A stretch of 64,000 nucleotides of DNA from the NCBI RefSeq assembly GCF_047971185.1, contig NZ_JBKDZH010000058.1, forward strand, positions 1 through 64,000, given 5' to 3'. This DNA comes from Kluyvera sp047971185 (GTDB lineage: Bacteria; Pseudomonadota; Gammaproteobacteria; Enterobacterales; Enterobacteriaceae). A program made the translations under genes and the position numbers. The notes beneath the pieces were generated by a model. The model was not told the origin of the DNA, made no database searches, and saw nothing but the letters and a program-made list of their open reading frames with translations. Shown here one piece after another: positions 61,916-64,000 of this stretch; within the stretch, counting starts at the first letter, position 1, and each line of letters starts with the position of its first letter.

Positions 61916-62989
61916 ATGGCGCAGCGCAGAATTCCCTGCCTGTGGATGCGGGGCGGCACCTCGAAGGCGGCCTGCTTTCTGGCCTCCGATCTACCCACGT
62001 CGCCTGAACAGCGCGACGCGGTACTGCTGGCGGTGATGGGGTCGCCGGATCCCCGGCAGATTGACGGTATCGGCGGCGCGGATCCGCTCACCAGCAAGGT
62101 GGCGATTATTCAGCCCTCAACGCGCCCGGATGCCGACGTGGACTATCTCTTCGCCCAGGTCAACGTCGATCGCGCGGTGGTCGACTACGGCCAGAACTGC
62201 GGCAATATTCTGGCGGCAGTGGGGCCGTTTGCCATCGAACGGGGGTTGGTAGCGCGGGTTGCGCCGATGACGCAGGTGCGGGTGCACATGGTTAATACCG
62301 GACAGATTGCGATCGCCGACGTGCCCTGCTCGGCGGAAGGCGTGGAGTACGGCGGTGAGGCGCGTATCGACGGCGTGCCGGATACCGCCAGCCCGATAAT
62401 CCTGCACTTCCTTGATATTGCCGGTGCGACCTGCGGCGCGCTGCTGCCAACCGGCAACGTGGTCGATCGTTTTGAGGGGATCGACGTCACCTGCATTGAT
62501 AACGGTATGCCGGTGATCCTGCTACGGGCCAGCGATCTCGGACGATCGGGCTATGAAACCCGTGAACAGCTGGACGCCGATGTGGCGCTCAAGCAGCGGC
62601 TCGAATCCATTCGCCTGCAGGCGGGGCCACGGATGAATCTTGGCGACGTATCCCAGCGCAGCGTACCGAAAATGACGCTGATTGCCGAGCCGCGTGACGG
62701 TGGGGCAATCAGCTGCCGAACCTTTATTCCTCACCGCTGCCACGCCTCGATTGGCGTGTTCGGCGCGGTGAGCGTCGCCACCGCCTGCCTGCTGCCCGGT
62801 TCGGTAGCGCAGGGGCTGGCTAAGGTCACTGACGCGCACGAACTGATGGTCAGCGTCGAGCATCCTGGCGGCGAGTTTAGCGTAGCGCTGCAGCGTGGTG
62901 ATGACGGCGGGCTGGCGGGCTGTGGGCTGCTGCGGACCGCCCGGCTGCTGTTCGCTGGGGATGTGTTTATTCCGGCAACCCGGGAGTGA
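61916..62989 (+). CDS. galD: 4-oxalomesaconate tautomerase
   Basis: PrpF-family isomerase of 357 residues that converts the keto to the enol form of 4-oxalomesaconate for GalB. The N-terminal PCLWMRGGTSKAACF is the family signature; further motifs are DYGQNCGNILAAVGPFAI with a catalytic cysteine and FIPHRCHASIGVFGAVSVATACLLPGS. It is cotranscribed with galBC, and the next gene begins 2 bp after the stop. Confidence 0.92.
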   Translation: MAQRRIPCLWMRGGTSKAACFLASDLPTSPEQRDAVLLAVMGSPDPRQIDGIGGADPLTSKVAIIQPSTRPDADVDYLFAQVNVDRAVVDYGQNCGNILAAVGPFAIERGLVARVAPMTQVRVHMVNTGQIAIADVPCSAEGVEYGGEARIDGVPDTASPIILHFLDIAGATCGALLPTGNVVDRFEGIDVTCIDNGMPVILLRASDLGRSGYETREQLDADVALKQRLESIRLQAGPRMNLGDVSQRSVPKMTLIAEPRDGGAISCRTFIPHRCHASIGVFGAVSVATACLLPGSVAQGLAKVTDAHELMVSVEHPGGEFSVALQRGDDGGLAGCGLLRTARLLFAGDVFIPATRE

Positions 62990-62991
62990 AG

Positions 62992-63864
62992 ATGAGACAT
63001 ATTGCGTTTATCGGTTTTGGCGAAGCGGGAACTATTCTGGCGAGCGAGCTGGCGGGCCTGCATTCGGTGGTGGTGTGGGATAAAAAATTCATTGGCGCGG
63101 AACGCGATGCGATGCTGGCAAAGGCCGAGCGGTGCGGCGTGCGGGCAGCGAGCTCGCTGGCGGAGGCGCTCGACGGCGCAGGGTGGGTGTTTTCCACCGT
63201 CACTGCCGGTTCGGCGCTGGACGTGGCGGTGCAGAGTGCGACGCTTATGCAGAGCGGGCAGTTCTTTCTCGATCTTAACTCGGTGGCGCCGGACACCAAG
63301 CGTCAGGCCGCTCGCGCCTTTGCGCCCGGCGTGTACGTGGATGTGGCGGTAATGGCGCCGGTCCCGCCCGCGCGGATGAAAACCCCGCTGCTGGTGGGCG
63401 GCCCGCAGGCGGAGTCGGTGACCGATGTGCTGAATCAGCTGGGGTTTAACGCCCGCTACGGCGATACGGCGGTGGGTAAAGTGTCTGCCATCAAAATGTG
63501 TCGCAGCGTGATGATTAAAGGGCTGGAGGCGCTGACCACCGAATGCCTGTTTGCCGCGCGCGAGTACGGCGTTGAAGAGGAGGTGCTGGCCTCGCTGCAC
63601 GCCAGCTTCCCCTCGCTGGGCTGGGATGGCGCATTTGCGGGCTATCTGATTAGCCGCGTCGCCGAGCACGGCGTGCGCCGTAGCGAAGAAATGGAAGAGG
63701 TCGTGAAAACCCTGCGCGATGCGGGCGGCGAAGGGATGATGAGCCAGTCTACGGTGCGGGTCCAGCGCGGCTTACCGCAGCAGATGCGCGAGCGCGGTCT
63801 CGATTACGCCGGGCTTGAACCCTTCAACTGGCAGTCGCTAGCGGACTCCTTAAAGGGGCGGTGA
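62992..63864 (+). CDS. NAD(P)-dependent beta-hydroxyacid dehydrogenase-like protein
   Basis: Protein of 290 residues. ATG 62992 has GGGAG 5 bases before it; a GTG two codons upstream overlaps galD. The Rossmann motif is IAFIGFGEAG (about 4-13). The C-terminal DUF1932-type helical domain carries CRSVMIKGLEALTTECLFAA, where the lysine corresponds to the catalytic lysine of 6-phosphogluconate/3-hydroxyisobutyrate dehydrogenases. It closes the galBCD operon, but no step of the known gallate route needs it. Confidence 0.8.
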   Translation: MRHIAFIGFGEAGTILASELAGLHSVVVWDKKFIGAERDAMLAKAERCGVRAASSLAEALDGAGWVFSTVTAGSALDVAVQSATLMQSGQFFLDLNSVAPDTKRQAARAFAPGVYVDVAVMAPVPPARMKTPLLVGGPQAESVTDVLNQLGFNARYGDTAVGKVSAIKMCRSVMIKGLEALTTECLFAAREYGVEEEVLASLHASFPSLGWDGAFAGYLISRVAEHGVRRSEEMEEVVKTLRDAGGEGMMSQSTVRVQRGLPQQMRERGLDYAGLEPFNWQSLADSLKGR

Positions 63865-63917
63865 CCGCATTCTACAAACGGTAATGATGAGCCGCGCATC
63901 AATGTCGGTAGCCCGGA

Positions 63918-64000
63918 CTATTTCGCCGGGCACTGAATCTCGCGAATCGCCTTCTCATAGGCCGCGCGATCGTTCTTATCCAGCGCCCGCGTCGCGCTGT
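63918..64000 (-). CDS. yicS: YicS-like protein (3' end only)
   Basis: The last 26 codons of a minus-strand gene read SATRALDKNDRAAYEKAIRE followed by IQCPAK and TAG. This resembles the end of E. coli YicS, which closes with a Glu-Cys-Pro-Asp-Met stretch after a similar amphipathic helix. yicS lies next to nepI in E. coli, which fits an accessory block inserted between them here. The hairpin GCCCGG/CCGGGC (63911-63931) overlaps the stop. Confidence 0.55.
   Translation of the reverse strand, partial: SATRALDKNDRAAYEKAIREIQCPAK

Overview
The window is chromosomal DNA of an enterobacterium, most likely the Klebsiella/Raoultella group. The reasons are near-identity of the core proteins (GyrB, DnaA, IlvB, UhpA, IbpA) to Enterobacteriaceae orthologues, enterobacterial gene order (rpmH-dnaA-dnaN-recF-gyrB; ibpAB-yidE-yidP; yidLKJ..yidHGF-emrD; ivbL-ilvBN-uhpABCT; yicN-nepI..yicS), and the aglAB alpha-glucoside genes known from Klebsiella. 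The species cannot be fixed from the window. No tRNA, rRNA, CRISPR array, insertion sequence or prophage was seen.

Region 1 (1-11.7 kb) is the replication and housekeeping core. On the minus strand lie yidC (cut by the window edge), yidD, rnpA and rpmH. On the plus strand lie dnaA-dnaN-recF-gyrB behind a leader with DnaA boxes and clustered GATC sites. yidB, yidA and yidR follow. Region 2 (11.7-16.7 kb) holds yidQ, the heat-shock pair ibpA/ibpB (each with a ROSE-type thermosensor hairpin at its ribosome binding site), a dinD gene that looks imported, yidE and the regulator yidP.

Region 3 (16.9-37.5 kb) is a catabolic region. It contains the aglAB PTS and GH4 pair, then an extended yid cluster (yidL, yidK, yidJ) carrying two cysteine-type sulfatases, an aryl-sulfate sulfotransferase-like beta-propeller without a signal peptide, a GPH-family transporter, yidHG and a full-length radical-SAM sulfatase maturase (yidF). 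After that come an AraC regulator with a PTS IIB-GH1-IIC operon, and a BNR beta-propeller protein translationally coupled to an MFS transporter. The sulfatase/sulfotransferase/maturase group is the most distinctive set in the window and looks like a sulfate-ester utilisation locus.

Region 4 (37.7-51.3 kb) returns to conserved order: emrD, an EamA exporter, ivbL-ilvBN with its attenuator, the hexose-phosphate system uhpABC-uhpT, a LysR regulator, yicN, a START/SRPBCC-like protein whose start codon sits in a 15-bp inverted repeat, a decayed toxin-antitoxin locus (toxin reduced to 22 codons, antitoxin intact) and nepI. Region 5 (51.3-63.9 kb) is an accessory block between nepI and yicS. It holds a LacI-controlled PTS IIB-IIC-IIA-porin operon and a gallate-degradation cluster: transporter, gallate dioxygenase, a LysR regulator with two DNA-binding domains, then galB-galC-galD and an extra dehydrogenase. 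The gallate genes together would turn gallate into pyruvate and oxaloacetate.
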